Shown piece by piece: positions 1-14,594 of a DNA stretch of 64,000 nt (its first letter is position 1; the number at the start of each line of letters is the position of its first letter). The translations under genes were made by a program, and so were the position numbers. The notes below the pieces were generated by a model. It was not told the DNA's origin. It made no database searches and saw nothing but the letters and a program-made list of their open reading frames with translations. The stretch is from Bradysia coprophila (lineage: Eukaryota; Arthropoda; Insecta; Diptera; Sciaridae), in assembly GCF_014529535.1 (NCBI RefSeq), contig NW_023503632.1, forward strand, positions 2,046,001-2,110,000. The letters run 5' to 3'.

Positions 1-3772
<3,772 letters not shown>

Positions 3773-4280
3773 GATATTCATGAGGCTGATTTTAGCTCGC
3801 TAACATATATAAATTTCACTAAATGTTAGCTACTTAATAACATTATTTATTATTTCAAATCGTTTCGTGTTGAACAGCTATATTATTATGGATACATTTA
3901 TAGAGTTGTTTATACGGTACGATACGTGTTAGGGTGGTCAACGAAAAAAAACAAGGCATCAGAACAGTCGAAGCGTTTGCTGCGACTTAGCCCCGTACGA
4001 CCCGTAATCCTATTTCGTCCGTAACCATAATACGTCCGTAGCCGTAATACGCCCGGAACCCTACGTCTACAACCCTCTAATGCGTCTGTTACCAAAATGC
4101 AAGTCAGGTTGGGCACGGTCCAATTTACTGAAAGTGTTCATTTTTAAAATTGCGCATAGCGCAATTACGAAAGCCCGTACGAAGTACCTCTCAAATGAAA
4201 CCAACAATTTACGACATTATTTTAGAAACCCAAAATTTTTTGCCAACCTTCCATTGGGTATTCAATTACCTCTCAAATGA

Positions 4281-4975
4281 GGGCAGTCAATTTTAGTGCA
4301 GGTAAGGTACAAACGCTTCGGGTTCTCATTTGACACCCCAAAACCACATAGCAAATTTTTACAAATTTGCTGTGGTACAATCCCAAGATACAGAAACTAT
4401 CTTGTACTCCAAAATGACCGCGAGGTTTAACAGATCTATTGATTGATACGTTGTATGGATGTCAAGGGATATGACGAAATACGAATCATTCAGACGCTAC
4501 AACCTGCAACGCCAGAACGAGTTCAGTCACATGGTGGCATGGCGATTTATACGAAGAGGCAACTCATGGCCTATGGTGATTAGACACTTGCTATTACCTA
4601 AAACTAATAGCCGTAACCGTAACAAAGTCGGAAATATCAAAAAACCCAACATTCGCTTTCTCCATAAAAGAAACCATATCGACATAATGTCAATAGTAGA
4701 AAGAGCTACAACATGACAATGTTGATAGCGCCATCTTTGGGAAAATGTACAGGTCAATTAGTGATGGTTGTGGTATTCGCATACCACCCACGGCTTGGAG
4801 AATTCACAACGTATGGGACGTTAACACACGGTCGATTTGTGAACAATCTAAGTCGGGAGAGATATGATGTAAAATCACAGTCCATATGATCAAGAGACTT
4901 GTACAATAGCACAACAGGCCCATCTGAGGCTTAGGTGCTGGGCTTACACCCTCCCATCTAATCTAATCTAATCTA
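4281..4975 (+). mobile_element. Truncated non-LTR/SINE-like insertion in element A
   Basis: This 695-bp insert is flanked by a perfect 13-bp duplication ACCTCTCAAATGA (4268-4280 and 4976-4988). The intact copy at 45.6-46.7 kb runs straight through the site, so it acts as an empty-site control. The 3' end is a pentamer tail, (ATCTA)x4, typical of some insect non-LTR elements that end in short tandem repeats. I see no reverse transcriptase or endonuclease motif. It is either a 5'-truncated LINE tail or a SINE. Confidence 0.75.
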
Positions 4976-4976
4976 A

Positions 4977-5713
4977 CCTCTCAAATGAAACAAAAACTAT
5001 CAAAATCGGATGAGATTTACTCGATTTATGTGCAAAAAATACTTAGGGCCGAGTAGCGGCCTTAGTCCAAGGGACCAAATTTGAAACTTTTTTTGCCATC
5101 ATTCTATTCGGCATTCAATTATCTCTCAAATGAAACAAAAACTAGCAAAATCGGATGAGATTTACTCGATTTATGTGCAAAAAACACTTAGAGCCGAGTA
5201 GCGGCCTTAGTCCAAGGGCCCAAATTTGAAAAAAAATTTTGCCATCATTCTAATCGACATTCAATTATCTCTCAAATGAAACAAAAACTAGCAAAATCGG
5301 ATGAGATTTACTCGATTTATGTGCAAAAAACACTTAGGGCCGAGTAGCGGCCTTAATCCAAGGGCCTGAATTTGAAACTTTTTTTCCCATCATTCTATTC
5401 GACATTCAATTATCTCTCAAATGAAACAAAAACTAGCAAAATCGGATGAGATTTACTCGATTTATGTGCAAAAAACACTTAGGGCCGAGTAGCGGCCTTA
5501 GTCCAAGGGCCCAAATTTGAAACTTTTTTCGCCATGTTCTTTTCGGTATTCAATTACCTTCCATAAAAAACTAAATCTGGCAAAATCGGAAGAGATCTAC
5601 GCGATTTATGTGCAAAAAACACTAAGGGCCGAGTAGCGGTATTCAATTACCTTCCATAAAAAACTAAATCTGGCAAAATCGGATGAGATTTACTCGATTT
5701 ATGTGCAAAAAAC

Positions 5714-5715
<2 letters not shown>
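4977..5715 (+). repeat. Tandem array, about 145-bp unit, five copies
   Basis: The motif TCTCAAATGAAACAAAAACT recurs with starts at about 4979, 5123, 5269 and 5413, followed by diverged units near 5556 and 5640, so the period is about 145 bp. Each unit carries GATGAGATTTACTCGATTTA and GGGCCGAGTAGCGG. The units are part of element A. Two to three copies occur in A copy 3, so copy number varies between elements. Confidence 0.9.
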
Positions 5716-5744
<29 letters not shown>

Positions 5745-7037
5745 TTTCAGCCTGTTTCTATCCACTGCTGGATGTAGGCCTCTCCAACTTCTTTCCATTT
5801 CGTACGATCCATTGCCATTTGCTGCCAGTTTGTACCTGCAATATTCTTAATTCCGTTTGTCCATCTCTCTGGTGGTCTACCTATAGCTCGTCTTTTATAT
5901 GGTCGCCAGTTCATGATCTTTTTGGTCCAACGTTCGTCTGTCCTTCTTGCAATATGTCCCGCCCAGCTCCATTTCAGAGATGCTATTCTTTCCATGACAT
6001 CAACGACCCTGGTTTGTTGTCGAATCCATTGATTCGTCATTCTGTCTCTGAGTGTTATTCCAAGCATACTCCGTTCCATGGCTCTTTGTGTCACTCTCAA
6101 TTTATCTTCGGATGCTTTCGTTAAAGTTAACGTTTCCGCTCCATAAGTGAGCACTGGAAGGACACAAGTGTCGAAAACTTTGCGTTTCAGACTATTATTC
6201 ATTTTGCTTTTGAAAGTTAGTCTGAGTTTTCCGAACGCTGCCCATGCAAGACCAATCCTACGTCTTATTTCTGCAGTTTGGTTGTCCAGACCTAACTTCA
6301 TTTTATGTCCTAGATATACATAGCTGTCGACTCGTTCAACGACAGTGTCACCAATTTTGATTTCTCTATCGTCCCCGATGTTGGTCATGACTTTTGTTTT
6401 CGATAAGTTCATCTTGAGGCCAACTTTGCTCGCCTCTTCACTTAACTGTTGTAGCATAAGCTGAGCCTGACCTAGATTCGCTGCTATCGGTACAATGTCA
6501 TCAGCGAAGCGGAGATTGCTCAGGTATTCTCCATTTATCTTTATTCCCATTTTACTCCAGTTTAACTTCCTAAAAATACTCTGCAGAATCGCCGTGAATA
6601 ATTTAGGTGAAATGGTGTCACCCTGCCTTACACCTCGGCCAATTCTGAATTTCTCCGTGCTCTTATGAAGTTTTATACATGAAGTAGCATTTTTGTACAC
6701 ATATCGAATTGTGTTGGAGTACCTTGAGTCTACTCTACATTCGTCTAATGCGTCCAATATCGACCATGTTTCCACTGAATCGAAAGCTTTTTCGAAGTCT
6801 ATGAATAGCAAGGCTATGTCGATGTTGTATTCACGACACTTCTCAATAAGCGTTCTCATCACCTGCAAATGGTCGTTTGTGCTGAAACCAGATCTGAAAG
6901 CAGCTTGTTCAACGGGTTGGTAGAAGTCGAACTTGTTAGTGTTCCTCTTCGTAATGATTTTCATAAACAACTTGTAGAGTGTTGACAATAGGCTTATGGG
7001 TCGGTAATTTTCCAGCTTTGTTATGTCTCCTTTTTTA

Positions 7038-8188
7038 CAGGCGCGGATCCACCTATGTGCGGTCGAGGCGGTCGCCGGGGGTCAGAAGATGATTTTTATA
7101 TGGAAACAAATTTTTTAAACGAAAATCGCTCGGGTAAAAATTTTTAGCCCCGTACGAAGTACGAAGGGGATTATAGGATTACGATGCCGTGTGTAATTGA
7201 TGGAATTCGAAGCAGACGGTAAGGGCAAAGTGTTTGCCTATGTTCATAGATGACGAATCCGCAATAAAAATTTGGCCCGTCTGTCCGTCTGTCTGTCACG
7301 TCGATATCTTGAGTAAATCAAATCCGATTTCAAAATTTTTTTTTCCCTGAAAGATAGTCAAAATAGTGAGGCTAAGTTCGAAGATGGGCATATTCGGGTC
7401 GGCCCTTCGTGAGTTAGGGCCACCTAAGTGATTTAAGGTCTTTTGGTGATATTTATGGCAAAATAAACGATGGAAATGTAAATGACACGGCAAATGATAG
7501 GTATTGTCAATACCAATCCAGGAAAAAAAAGTTTTTTAAAATCGGGTGAGTGGACCGTTAGTTAGGGCCTTAGAAGTGAAAAGCTACTAGGGCCCTATGT
7601 GTATTTTACATACAACTCGAGTAAATTTCATTCGTTTTTCGTAATTTTTGTTTCATTTGGAAGGTAATCGAACGCCGAATAGAAAGTTGTTGAAAAAAAA
7701 TTAAATTTGGGTCCTTGGACTAAGGCCACTACTAGAGCCCTATGTGTATTTTACATATAACTCGAGCAAATTTCATCCGTTTTTCGTATTTTTTGTTTCA
7801 TTTGGAAGGTAATCATATGCCGAATAGAATGTTGTTGGAAAAAATTTTAAATTGGGGTCCTCGGACTGAGGCCGATACTAGGCCCTTCAAAAAAATATAA
7901 ATTTTAGGGCGATTTGAATTTTTTGTTTCATTTGAAAGGAACGTCGTACGGGGCTTCGTAATTGCGCTATGCGCAATTTCTAAGATGTACACATTACATA
8001 ATAATTTTACTTTAACTACTTTAACCGGCGCATAGGCTTACGGTCAAAGTAGGGTGACAGACGCACTAGGGTCACGTACGCAATAGATATACGGGTTTGT
8101 ACGGGGCTCAGTCTCAGCAAACGCTCCGACTGTTCTGATGGCTCGTTTCTAACCGCCCGAGTCAGAACAAAAGCTGGACCCGCCCCTG
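7038..8188. mobile_element. hAT-like insertion inside the RTE copy
   Basis: The ends are CAGGCGCGGATCCA and the inverse of CAGGGGCGGGTCCA (11 of 14 match). They are flanked by a perfect 8-bp duplication CTTTTTTA (7030-7037 and 8189-8196). An 8-bp duplication and CAGGGGCGG-type ends are typical of hAT elements. The insertion splits the RTE reverse-transcriptase frame between LLHKK and KKGDITKLENYRP. About 1.0 kb of its interior is a B element. The remaining hAT part is only about 140 bp, so it is a non-autonomous element. Confidence 0.85.
7141..8148 (-). mobile_element. Element B, copy 1 (inverted)
   Basis: The tip TTTTTAGCCCCGTACG at 7141 is the 3' end and the inverse of AAACGAGCC-TCAGAAC near 8148 is the 5' end, so it lies in minus orientation. 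It contains a GTCY-type run (about 7277-7298), diverged tandem units with ACTCGAG-type cores, and the hairpin of AATTGCGC type at 7960-7978. Copy 2 at 12038-13353 has the same ends. No coding capacity is seen. Confidence 0.8.
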
Positions 8189-9530
8189 CTTTTTTATGCA
8201 GCAATGTAATTACCGCATTTTCCCAGGCTTCTGGTACTTCTTCCCATTGGAGACATTGATTAAACAAAGCCGTGATTGCCTTTAATAATGAGTCTCCACC
8301 TAGTTTAATGGCTTCCACTGGAACACCATCTTCTCCGGGAGACTTTTTGTTTTTCATCTCGGCTACTGCAGCTTTGACTTCATCAACAGTTATGTCGGGA
8401 ATATACTCCGATCCCACGTTTCTTATTATTGGTCTATCTTCGGTTTCTTCCGTTGGGCTCTGTCTTGCTGAAGAAAACAAATTCTCATAAAATTCTGTTG
8501 CAATGTTTAATATCGCATTTCAATCCGTTTGGATCGTTCCTGTTTTGTCTCGTAATTTGAAGATTTCTTTTTTGGCGTTTGTCATTTTTCTCCGTAGGAC
8601 TTTCATATTGCAGTTAGCTTCAATTATGTTTTGAGCCAATTGGACATTATATTTTCTTTCATCTGATCTTTGTTGATACTTTTAGACAGGTTCCGGTATT
8701 CCACCGAATCTCGTCCTCCGTTTTTTACCAACTCTGCTCTGCTTGCGATCAGGTCTAATGTTTCTCTGCTGAGTTTTGATTCTTTCCCTTGGACGGATTT
8801 GCATTTGGATTTCATGAAACCCATTATTGTATCGACGATTTTGGTATTCAATTCGTCCAATGTTTCACATTGATTGTTGACGTTATCTAATTCGGCAGTC
8901 ATTTTCGTAGCAAATTCTTCATTTTGTGTGTAAAGCCGTTGTACGTCAATCCTTTCACTTTTCTGAACTAGTTGTGATCTTTGAAATCTGGTATTTAACG
9001 TGACTCTTGCACGAACCATTCGGTGATCACTACCGGTTGAAAAATTGTTTAGGACCGTAACGTTCTTAACGGTTGACTTACAGCCAGTTATGATGTAATC
9101 GATCTCATTTTTCGTTACACCATCTGCACTAGCCCAAGTCCATTTCCGTTGAGGCTTTCCTGCAAAAAATGAATTCATTGCGTACAAATTGTGTTGCTGT
9201 AAGAAGTTGAGTAAAGTATTTCCACGCTCATTTCTTTGGTCGTTGCTAAAACTACCAACAGAAACTTCGGAGTCTTCTTCTCGTTTTCCCAGCTTCGCAT
9301 TGAAATCACCGATTAGATATTGGTAATGTGAAGGGTTTTCGTCCAGAGCTTTCTCGACATCTTCATAGAATCTTTCTACTTCTTCGTCATCATGGGTGGA
9401 CGTGGGTGCGTAAACCTGAATTAATTTGACACTGTAACTGTTATTTATCTTCAGGCTTCCGTATATCACTCGACCTTTGAGCTCTCCCAACAAGCCCACG
9501 TTGGATCTTACCCAAAAACAATGTTCAGCA

Positions 9531-10278
9531 ACTTTGTTCTACTCGTCAATACCTTTCATTTGATTTATCACAAGCAGCTATTGCGTGCGTATTTCGGTAG
9601 ATATCGTCGAAAGACTGAAAAACACCTACCGACCCTACCATGCCCATTTTCGAACTTGACCTTACTTTTGTCGATACCAATCGGGAAAAAAAAGAATTTT
9701 CAAAAAAGGTTGTGATTTACTCAAGCTAGAGGGGTCACAGACGGACGGACGTACGGACATAAATCGAGTAAATCTCATCCGATTTTGCTAGACTTAGTTT
9801 TTTATGGAAGGTAATTGAATATCGAAAATAACGTGGCAAAAAAAGTTTCAAATTTGGGCCCTTGGACTAAGGCCGCCACTCGGCCCTAAGTGTTTTTTGC
9901 ACATAAATCGAGTAAATCTCATCCGATTTTGCTAGTTTTTGTTTCATTTGAGAGGTAATTGAATACCCAATGGAAAGTTGGCCAAAAATTTTGGGTTTCT
10001 AAAATAATGTCGTAAATTGTTGGTATTATTTGAGAGGTACTTCGTACGGGCTTTCGTAATTGCGTAATGCGCAATTTTAAAAATGAACACTTTCAGTAAA
10101 TTTGACCATGCCCAACTTGACTTGCATTTTGGTAACAGATGCATTAGAGGGTTGTAGACGTATTAGGGTTCCGGGCGTATTACGGCTACGGACGTATTAT
10201 GGTTACGGACGAAATAGGATTACGGGTCGTACGGGGCTAAGTCGCAGCAAACGCTCCGACTGTTCTGATGCCTTGTTT
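9531..10278 (-). mobile_element. Element A, copy 2 (rearranged, mostly inverted)
   Basis: 9540-9757 matches the 3' half of element A in plus orientation (ATACCTTTCATTTGAT, then GGACGGACGTACGGACAT). At 9758 it switches abruptly to inverted 5'-half sequence, ending at 10278 with the inverse of AAACAAGGCATCAGAAC. With copy 1 this makes a large inverted pair around the RTE element. The hairpin here reads AATTGCG-TAA-TGCGCAATT, one position off the consensus. Confidence 0.75.
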
Positions 10279-12037
10279 AATAGATAGGCGGTATTTGTAA
10301 TAATAACAGTAGTGCCAGGGCAGCTGGTCAAATTTGAATTTAAATTGACTTTGATAATTTCCAACGACAATATAAAATCAGAGACAAATCCCATTGATTC
10401 CCTTTCTTTGTACACTAAGTCATTATTTTTTCGATCGGCAAACTTCACACGAAAACTCGACTTTTCAACTTTGCCATGTGTATAACTATCACATCATTTT
10501 GAGCTTCAAGTCAACTTACTTTTCATCCCTAGGGCTGTAATTTGCCACTTCCGACCATAGTGATCCATTGGGATAAAAAGATGAAAAGTCTCGGTTTCGC
10601 CTCGGATCAACAAAATACACACGAAAACTCTACTTTTCATCTTTTTATCCCTTGTTATGCAAAAGACTGTATTACTTACCGCAGTTTTTCCCTACGTTAC
10701 TGCGTGTTGTGAGACTTTGGTTTGTAAGAAAATTGTTGATAATGAGGGTGCATGTGTTACTGAGCCCTTCGACTCCCATATCCATTTTCCATCATTTCTC
10801 CCATAGATAGATATGTAACATACTATAGATTATGGGTTGGAGCATTATTTCACAGGACTCTGAATCATTGGCGCTGTCGGCAAGTCGGTCACTTCTGTCA
10901 CTTCGAAAATTTAAATTTCTCAACAAATGACTTGTTTCATAGCACTGTTTCTAGCACGAACATTCATTTTTTTACGGCTCCAAATTTTAAAATACATATG
11001 CGTGTATGACTGCATGTGTTGTGTGTTTTTATTCACAGAAAGATATGAAGACTCCCACCTTAACGAGAAAATGGAGGGCCTATTCTGATTAGTATTGAAT
11101 ATTTCTTATGTTCACGCTAGAAGCAAAGCTGTTTTTTTTTAATTTTGGAGCTCAAAAGATCAACTCGTAGGCTGCGCCATCGTTGAAATTTGCTTTTGTG
11201 ACGATAACAATTTCCTCAATCTGTCACTAGATTGTGACCACCCTATTTCGCATCTTGTTGCATAAATACACTAAAAAAATGTGGACCGCCCTAGCACCTA
11301 TAACAACAATATAGATTGCCATATACTTATATAACACAATATTTTGTGTAGGAGCTCTCTCATTGTTTCGATATTGATACGCTTAATCAACTAATATATC
11401 TACCGAAGAAATTTCAATATCAAATTACACATTTTAATGCTGCGACTGTGTGTCCGTATATATTGTTGCACATTATGTTTTATTTATTTTTAATGATTCG
11501 AGGGGTGATGATAATAATATAACACATAATTTCGAGTATAGGTCCTTGCTCGGATATAATACGTACGAATCCGTATCGACATGTGTGTTGAAAGGAAAAA
11601 AAATATTTCAAATAGCACTCTTTCAAAGACGTTATCTTAAAAGAGTTTAATGTCGTCGCGTTCGTACTATATGTTTTTTTTTTAAGTAGCCGTTATACCG
11701 TGGTAGACTATATACTATACTACGTAATGTATTGAGATCGTGTAAAAATTCAATGGAAAAATAACTCGAAATTTTATTGATAATTGCAACTTTTTTTATT
11801 TCCATTGATTGTTTATACTTCCGGTCAGATTGATTACTGAATTTGTTTATGTTTTGCGGAACGGACGCAGTGCGAAAAGAAAAAAAGATATTTTTTGATG
11901 GGTGGTCTAGATCTAGTTGTTCTCTAAAATTAGTTTTAGAACAAGAAGACTGAATTGTGCTATATTAAAATTTGTATGAGAGTTAGATTTGATTGTGCTT
12001 TATATTGGCAACGACCGTTGTTCTTTAAGGTTCTTGT
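10279..12037. other. Non-coding stretch between repeat elements
   Basis: No supported gene. It contains an inverted repeat at 10570-10651, and the phrase CACACGAAAACTC occurs twice (about 10447 and 10620). The remainder is AT-rich with no long frame. Confidence 0.6.
10570..10651. repeat. Inverted repeat, 20-bp perfect arms
   Basis: GGGATAAAAAGATGAAAAGT at 10570-10589 and its exact inverse at 10632-10651 surround a 42-bp spacer. It could be a small foldback element. No target duplication was identified. Confidence 0.75.
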
Positions 12038-12424
12038 AAACGAGCCGTCAGAACAGTCGGAGCGTTTGCTGCGACTGAGCCCCGTATGAACCCGTACATT
12101 TATTGCGCACGTGACCCTAGTTCGTCCGTCGCCCTACTCTTAACGTAAGTCTACTGCGCCCGTAAACGTCGGTAAAGTAAAATTCTTATGGAATTTGTGC
12201 GTCTTAAAAATTGCGCATAGCGCAATTACGAAGCCCCGTACGATGTTCCTTTCAAACGTAACACAAATTTAAAATTGACCTAAAATTTCCTCAGTCCTAT
12301 ATTAACCTATATTTACCTATAAATAAACAATTTACTGATAAATATGCTAGTATATAGCTCAAAATAACTATCTATACCGTTATATAGCTCAATATAGCTC
12401 AATATAGCTCAATATAGCTATATA

Positions 12425-12467
<43 letters not shown>

Positions 12468-13353
12468 ATATTTGGAATCCTTGAAACACCACACACACAT
12501 AACCAATCACTTCCCACTGATCAGTAACTTTGTAAGTATCATTTTCACTGATTTATATTGTTTTTACAAAAATCCAAAATGGCGGCCGACGGCCATTTTA
12601 TTAGGAGACCTGAAACAGTACTGACGATTTATTAATACCTTTCAAACAAAAAAAAATTCATGAAATTCGGTCAAATTTTACTCGAGATATTAACAAAAAA
12701 CACCACCTTCACTGTACGGCCGAGTAGCCTCATATAAGCTCACTCCAAGAGACCTAGCTCACGCTCCGGTGAACCGAATTTCATGAACTTTTTTTTCCCT
12801 TATTGGTACGGTCAACCGGTCAACCTATCTATTAAAGCAAAATCCATCTAAATACGTTCAAATTTGGCCAACCTAAAAGCAAAAACGGCTTGCCGCCCTG
12901 CACCTAGTTCACACCAAGGGGTCTAACAAACGAGTCGGTCATCCAATTTCCATAAACTTTTTTTTTGTCGATCGGTATTGTAAATACCTTTCATTTGATG
13001 TATCACTTACCAGTGTAGCCTTTAAATGGCCAGAGAAATCTTTGGAAAACGTTAAAGCACTTATGGGGCCCCAACTCGGGAGGGGTCGACCCAAAATCGC
13101 CCATCTTCGAACTTAGCCTCACAATTTCAACTACCTTTCAGGGAAAAAAAAATTGAAATAGGATTTGATTTACTCAAGATATCGACGTGACAGACGGACA
13201 GACGGACAGACGGACAGACAAAATTTTTATTGTGGATTCGTCATCTATGAACATAGGCAAACACTTTGCCCTTACCGCCTGCTTCGAATTCCATCAATTA
13301 CACACGGCACCGTAATCCTATAAGCCCCTTCGTACCTCGTACGGGGCTAAAAA
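12038..13353 (+). mobile_element. Element B, copy 2
   Basis: The 5' tip is AAACGAGCCGTCAGAAC followed by AGTCGGAGCGTTTGCTGCGA. It carries the hairpin AATTGCGC-ATA-GCGCAATT at 12209-12227, a TA-rich region with a (TA)n run at about 12422-12468, diverged units with TTTACTCGAGATATT, and a GACAGACG run at about 13190-13222. The 3' tip is GTACGGGGCTAAAAAT at about 13340-13354. A TA-rich block plus a GTCY block recalls Drosophila mini-me/DINE-1 elements in layout; that likeness is an inference. No protein is encoded. Confidence 0.8.
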
Positions 13354-14390
13354 TAATTTTTAAGCCGACCGAACTTATATACTGTAGGATATCGTCAGCA
13401 TCGAATCTGTAAACCCAAATTGATATATAAGTCTTCGGTGGACAGATCTCATTGCTTCTATATGACATCCCTGTACAGAAAAACAACGTTGACCGTTGTA
13501 CGATTTTTATTAATTTTTTTCACCTCACACACAAGTGAGCCCTTTTTAAGGAAATTAAGTATAAAAGTATTGAAGGATCATTTCTTGTATCAAGCTTCAT
13601 AAAAAACCCATAGTCTTTCAAAGTCCATCATTCTGTTAGATTATTTAAAGAAATTCCGATGTTTATGCCCAAGACATAACGAAAAAAAAACATTCTTGTT
13701 GCAACCTTGTTATGTTCTGGTAGAGACAGATGGTGGATTTTTTTGGGTTAGGAACAGAGCCTATGTTAGTGCCTTACAAGTGCAATATAAAAATTTGCGA
13801 TGGCCTGAAGGCCTTATATGTGCAATTTAAACATTTGCGATAGTAAACACCTTACATTGCGCATGTAAGTAAGGCGTCTTAACCTGGCCTTAAGAAATTT
13901 AATTTCCTAAATTCCTTAAGACTCCCTATAGTTAGAGGCAATAAAATTTCAGCATAAATTTGCTTCAAATGTTTTTCAGCTGATCTTCTAACTCCCTCGC
14001 TGCCTCTGACTGTAGTTCTGGTTTCTGTTAAATCTCGTTCAGCGGGACTTCGATGTATCGTATTTAGTATTCAGGGAAAAGAGGTAAAAAAATGATACAA
14101 AAATTGAATTTTTAAGAATCTATGTCCCTAAAATAGGCCCTGGTTGGCAATATGTTGTATCGAAGTAAATGGAAGTAGCGTTTTAGTTTACTATATTTTC
14201 CCGAAAAGTATTCTTGGAAAAATTGGGTTGGGAAAGAATGGAAATGTTGTGGAGAAACTGGAAAAATGTTTTCCTAAAAAGAGTACCTGGTGGTGGTGAT
14301 TGGAGCGTCTTGTGTAATTTGTACATAGCGAGAAATATAAAAGCTCAGTTCTTCAATTTTTGAACTGGTTTTTATTACGTGATTACAGGG
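13354..14390. other. Non-coding stretch
   Basis: No gene is supported. Short related phrases near 13770-13870 (CTTATATGTGCAATTTAAAC and variants) look like a decayed repeat. It lies downstream of the kinase gene, which is on the minus strand. Confidence 0.6.
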
Positions 14391-14531
14391 GACGGAAATT
14401 TCAAAACCGACACATTTTCGGTTTGGTGGTTTACGGGCTTCTAGTGATTCCTCCATATAAAAATACATGCGAAAAATACTCAAACGCAAAGAAAACACAA
14501 AAACAAAAATGTGTCAGTTTTCAAACTGCCG
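14391..14531. repeat. Foldback element family F, copy 1
   Basis: The ends GACGGAAATTTCAAAACCGA and the inverse of a CGGCAGTTTGAAAACTGACA-type sequence form an imperfect inverted repeat of about 25 bp. A copy with the same ends lies at 57241-57378. It ends about 60 bp beyond the stop codon of the kinase gene and may lie in its 3' UTR. Confidence 0.6.
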
Positions 14532-14594
14532 TACGTGTGACCCACTCTCCGCTACAATAAACACTCAACTTTTAATACAATTTTCGTCGCGCAA

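Larger units (their letters stand above)
3949..5715 (+). mobile_element. Element A, copy 1 (5' part, interrupted)
   Basis: The copy starts with AAACAAGGCATCAGAAC, as copies at 45555 and (inverted) 10278 do. Next come a GC-rich block with a degenerate 15-bp repeat of the form GGNTACGGACGNATTA, the hairpin AATTGCGC-ATA-GCGCAATT (4148-4166), and diverged tandem units. A 695-bp retroelement-like insert splits it at 4281-4975. At 5715 the sequence passes into the 3' simple repeat of an RTE retrotransposon. No coding capacity is apparent. It belongs to the same family as the B and C elements elsewhere in the window. Confidence 0.8.
5716..9530 (-). mobile_element. RTE-clade non-LTR retrotransposon, decayed and interrupted
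   Basis: Read on the minus strand. The C-terminal part of an apurinic-type endonuclease comes first (9499-8624), with GDFNAKLG, NEIDYIITG and GSDHRMVRA. A linker and the finger part of a reverse transcriptase follow (8480-8190, KNKKSPGEDGVP). The rest of the reverse transcriptase runs from about 7029 to 5747 (NYRPISLLSTLYKL, FIDFEKAFDSVE, GVRQGDTISPKLFTA, RFADDIVPIA) and ends EAYIQQWIETG-stop. The 3' end is a (GAA)n repeat, as in many RTE elements. The copy is dead: there is a frameshift near 8655, a stop near 8520 and a 1.15-kb insertion at 7038-8188. The 5' end is truncated within the endonuclease. A second truncated copy lies at 57600-58380. Confidence 0.93.

Noticed and set aside
3910..4116. 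A 60-70 codon frame that recurs almost unchanged at 10102-10287 and 45522-45731
   Set aside because: Recurrence follows from the element A repeat. The frame crosses the 15-bp array and has no start context or domain, so it is not evidence of a conserved protein.
4977..5715. Hammerhead-ribozyme-like core in the tandem units (GGATGAG)
   Set aside because: The core would need CTGATGA and a matching GAAA in paired stems. The unit has neither in the right arrangement.
4977..5715. CRISPR-like array
   Set aside because: The units are contiguous 145-bp tandem copies in a eukaryotic transposable element, without unique spacers.
5819..6124. Plus-strand frame repeated at 57687-57992
   Set aside because: It is the antisense shadow of the RTE reverse-transcriptase frame, repeated only because the element is.
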